Shown here in pieces: positions 32,356 through 33,965 of a DNA stretch of 33,965 nt. A program made the position numbers and the translations under genes. The first letter of the stretch is position 1. Every line of letters begins with the position of its first letter. This stretch comes from Verrucomicrobiota bacterium (GTDB lineage: Bacteria > Verrucomicrobiota > Verrucomicrobiia > Chthoniobacterales > JAFAMB01): positions 1-33,965 of the forward strand of contig JAFAZK010000008.1 in assembly GCA_019239825.1 (NCBI GenBank), read 5' to 3'. The notes below the pieces were generated by a model that was given only the letters and a program-made list of their open reading frames with translations, ran no database searches and was not told the origin of the DNA.

Positions 32356-32843
32356 GGTAGGGCGAAGATCTCGGCGCGCCCTGGACGCACTTTACAAATT
32401 ACGTGTGTCCGTGCCGGATTTGAGCCGTTCGTGGGGCGGCCCCATCGTCGAAGACACAGAGAAAAGTTGGCAAACATGCAGCGCCTGGAGGGGAGCCGCT
32501 TTGCAATTCGGCAGCTCTGTAAGGTAGCAGCAAGCGGCTCCCGAGAACGTCTCGTAGTTGTGCAGCTCTGTCGTTCGGGTACGTATCCGCAACTTCCGGC
32601 GCAGAGGCGGTTAGTGAAAGCATAACGCTGGGACGTTCCCGGGAGCCGCCTGCTGCCATCTGATAGAACTGCCACACTACAAAGCGGCTCCCTTCCAGGC
32701 GCCATGACCATTTTCCGCGCTGTGTGTTTTTGCCACCATTTCCTGTATCAGCGCGATGAGCCGCTCAACGACGGCTCAAATCCGGCGCGGGCATGCGTAA
32801 TTATGTGGCGCGTCCATTGGCGCGCCGAGATTTTCGCCCTACC
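32356..32843. repeat. P2 palindrome, large copy enclosing P3
   Basis: Left end 32356-32380 and right end 32819-32843 match as inverted repeats at 24 of 25 positions (core GGGCGAAGATCTCGGCGCGC). A second pair lies inside: GTGCCGGATTTGAGCCGT (32411-32428) against ACGGCTCAAATCCGGCGC (32771-32788). Between these arms sits a complete P3 element. The structure dominates the 648-base divergent space between the regulator and uxaE; no gene is seen in it. Confidence 0.9.
32481..32702. repeat. P3 four-arm palindrome, copy 2
   Basis: Outer arms 32481-32501 (GCGCCTGGAGGGGAGCCGCT) and 32682-32702 pair with one mismatch. Inner core copies are AAGCGGCTCCCGAGAACGTC (from 32532) and GGGAGCCGCCTGCTGC (from 32641), in the same order as copy 1 at 21144. 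The intervening sequence differs from copy 1, so the arms are conserved while the spacers are not. One spacer carries its own duplicated GCAGCTCTGT (32511 and about 32560). Confidence 0.9.
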
Positions 32844-32891
32844 TTCCCTCCGTTTGACAGCCCTGGCGTCATCCGTTATCGAGGGGTCAAG

Positions 32892-32902
32892 TGGTAAGAC
32901 CA
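32892..32902. promoter_or_regulatory. UxuR/FadR-type operator upstream of uxaE
   Basis: TGGTAAGACCA is an inverted repeat (TGGT-3-ACCA) flanked by AT-rich bases (CCAATTTT). It closely resembles the TGGTATACCA core of enterobacterial UxuR/ExuR sites. It lies 10 bases before the uxaE ATG, where a bound repressor would block transcription or translation initiation. The probable binder is the divergent FadR-family protein. Confidence 0.5.
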
Positions 32903-32912
32903 ATTTTGCATC

Positions 32913-33965
32913 ATGTTAAGCATTGAACCGTATACCATCGGCACTGGCGATCGTTTCGCCCGGCAAGGTCGCGCCCAACTTGAAGCGCTGGTTCGGGCCA
33001 AAGAAACGGGAATTAATGTTTTTCCGGTCTGGAACAAATCGTACCGGGAGCACACCCTGATTAAAACTAAGCCGGGAGACGTCCGAGCAGAAGCCGATGC
33101 CGCGGTGAAGGCGCTGGGCTGGACCGGCGCCTATTATGTGGACGCCGATCACATCAGCCTGAAGAACGTGGAAGGGTTTATTTCAGCGAGCAATTTTTTC
33201 ACCATTGATGTGGCGGATTTTGCTGGCCAGGCGGCTGCACCCGAGGCCGAAGAAAGTTTCGTTAAGACGGCGCGCCGCTTTGGCGAAACGCTTTCTATTC
33301 CCGGTATCGATCGTCCATTCGAAATTGGTGAAGCCGGCTTGCGAGCGGCAGCTCGCAAGTTTCAGCTCGCCATCCAGGAAGCTGGTCGGATCTACCGTGC
33401 TATCGCCACCCAAAAAGGAGCGGATAACTTTATTACCGAGGTCTCAGTGGATGAAACTTTAACCGCCCAGACCCCGGTCGAACTCCTGCTGATTTTGGCG
33501 ATGATCCGGATGGAGGGGATCCCGGTCCAAACCATCGCTCCCAAATTCACCGGGCGTTTCAACAAAGGCATCGATTACCGTGGCGATGTCGCCCAATTTG
33601 AGAAGGAATTTGATGAAGATCTGGCGGTTATTGCTTTTGCGATTCGAGAGTTCGGCCTTCCGCCGGCCTTGAAGCTGAGTGTCCACTCCGGTAGCGACAA
33701 ATTTGCGCTCTATCCGGTTATTAATCGGCTGATCAAGAGTAAGAACGCCGCTTTGCATCTTAAAACGGCAGGGACCACGTGGTTGGAAGAATTGATTGGA
33801 CTAGCCGAAGCGGGTGATGACGGACTCGAAATCGCGAAAGAGATTTATCGGCAGGCCTTCGCCAGGTTTGATGAGCTCAGCGGGCCCTACGCTCCCGTTA
33901 TCGATATCAATAAAGACGAACTACCGGATCCCGAGACGGTCGCAGCGTGGGACTCGAAGACTTAC
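32913..33965 (+). CDS. uxaE: Tagaturonate epimerase family protein (3' end beyond window)
   Basis: 351 complete codons with no stop before the window edge. The start MLSIEPYTIGTGDRFARQG, then VFPVWNKSYREH (36-47), YYVDADH (74-80), ITEVSVDET (174-182), APKFTGRFNKGIDYRGD (209-225), KLSVHSGSDKF (254-264) and HLKTAGTTW (282-290) match the UxaE family. UxaE interconverts D-tagaturonate and D-fructuronate in hexuronate (galacturonate/glucuronate) catabolism, usually with a divalent metal; His and Asp residues in these motifs are probable ligands. ATG at 32913; no clear ribosome-binding site. It is divergent from a FadR-type regulator and has a UxuR-like operator directly upstream. Confidence 0.88.
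   Translation, partial: MLSIEPYTIGTGDRFARQGRAQLEALVRAKETGINVFPVWNKSYREHTLIKTKPGDVRAEADAAVKALGWTGAYYVDADHISLKNVEGFISASNFFTIDVADFAGQAAAPEAEESFVKTARRFGETLSIPGIDRPFEIGEAGLRAAARKFQLAIQEAGRIYRAIATQKGADNFITEVSVDETLTAQTPVELLLILAMIRMEGIPVQTIAPKFTGRFNKGIDYRGDVAQFEKEFDEDLAVIAFAIREFGLPPALKLSVHSGSDKFALYPVINRLIKSKNAALHLKTAGTTWLEELIGLAEAGDDGLEIAKEIYRQAFARFDELSGPYAPVIDINKDELPDPETVAAWDSKTY

Noticed and set aside
32265-32711. In-frame upstream extension of the FadR-type regulator by about 149 codons.
   Set aside because: It translates P2 and P3 palindrome DNA and has no regulator-like sequence; the domain starts at ATG 32264.

Overview
The window reads as a chromosomal segment of a free-living, chemoheterotrophic, Gram-negative-type bacterium of mid-50s GC (judged by eye). 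The protein families and the very abundant intergenic palindromes and short tandem repeats would fit a soil Verrucomicrobiota (Spartobacteria/Chthoniobacterales-like). That placement is inference: there is no rRNA or other phylogenetic marker here. I see no tRNA, rRNA, CRISPR array, transposase, integrase or phage gene.

Layout. 1-5.7 kb: a PhnB-like VOC protein, a type I-beta DAHP synthase (shikimate entry), an OPT-family transporter, a LOG-family protein and an orphan acyl carrier protein. 5.7-7.8 kb: a tight tlyA-nadK-PTS EIIA-like operon with overlapping genes. 7.9-9.5 kb: a zinc-type cation diffusion facilitator and a secreted TPR protein. 9.8-13.1 kb (minus strand): an exported type I phosphodiesterase/alkaline phosphatase-like enzyme and aldose 1-epimerase. 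13.4-16.0 kb (minus): a split LigD end-joining system (phosphoesterase-ligase and polymerase as two genes), divergent from a CtBP-like 2-hydroxyacid dehydrogenase. 17.1-18.9 kb: a secreted zincin-like protein convergent with a three-gene minus-strand operon (aldolase, Gfo/Idh/MocA oxidoreductase, SAM methyltransferase) that extends to 20.9 kb. 21.5-24.0 kb: an ADP-ribosylglycohydrolase-fold protein with degenerate metal motifs and two membrane proteins of unknown role. 24.2-30.2 kb: a redox block with the three-subunit proton-translocating transhydrogenase (pntAA, pntAB, pntB) followed by a two-subunit 2-oxoacid:ferredoxin oxidoreductase (korA, korB). 30.4-34.0 kb: a small membrane protein, a DUF3455 protein, and a FadR-type regulator divergent from a tagaturonate epimerase gene (uxaE) that runs off the window end. 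A UxuR-like operator sits just before uxaE.

Metabolically, the genes combine aromatic amino-acid synthesis, NAD(P)(H) supply and interconversion (nadK, pnt), ferredoxin-linked oxoacid oxidation (kor) and sugar or uronate use (galM, the aldolase/Gfo operon, uxaE).

The most unusual content is between the genes. At least ten intergenic spaces carry period-7 degenerate repeat arrays (GTGAGAA, GTGAAAG, CTGATTA, GTGATTG and TAGGTTT types), mostly as inverted pairs. Four families of GC-rich palindromes (called P1 to P4 here) occupy the same or neighbouring spaces. Several loci are nested, with one inverted-repeat family sitting between the arms of another. Some arms supply the stop codons, or the last or first codons, of flanking genes.
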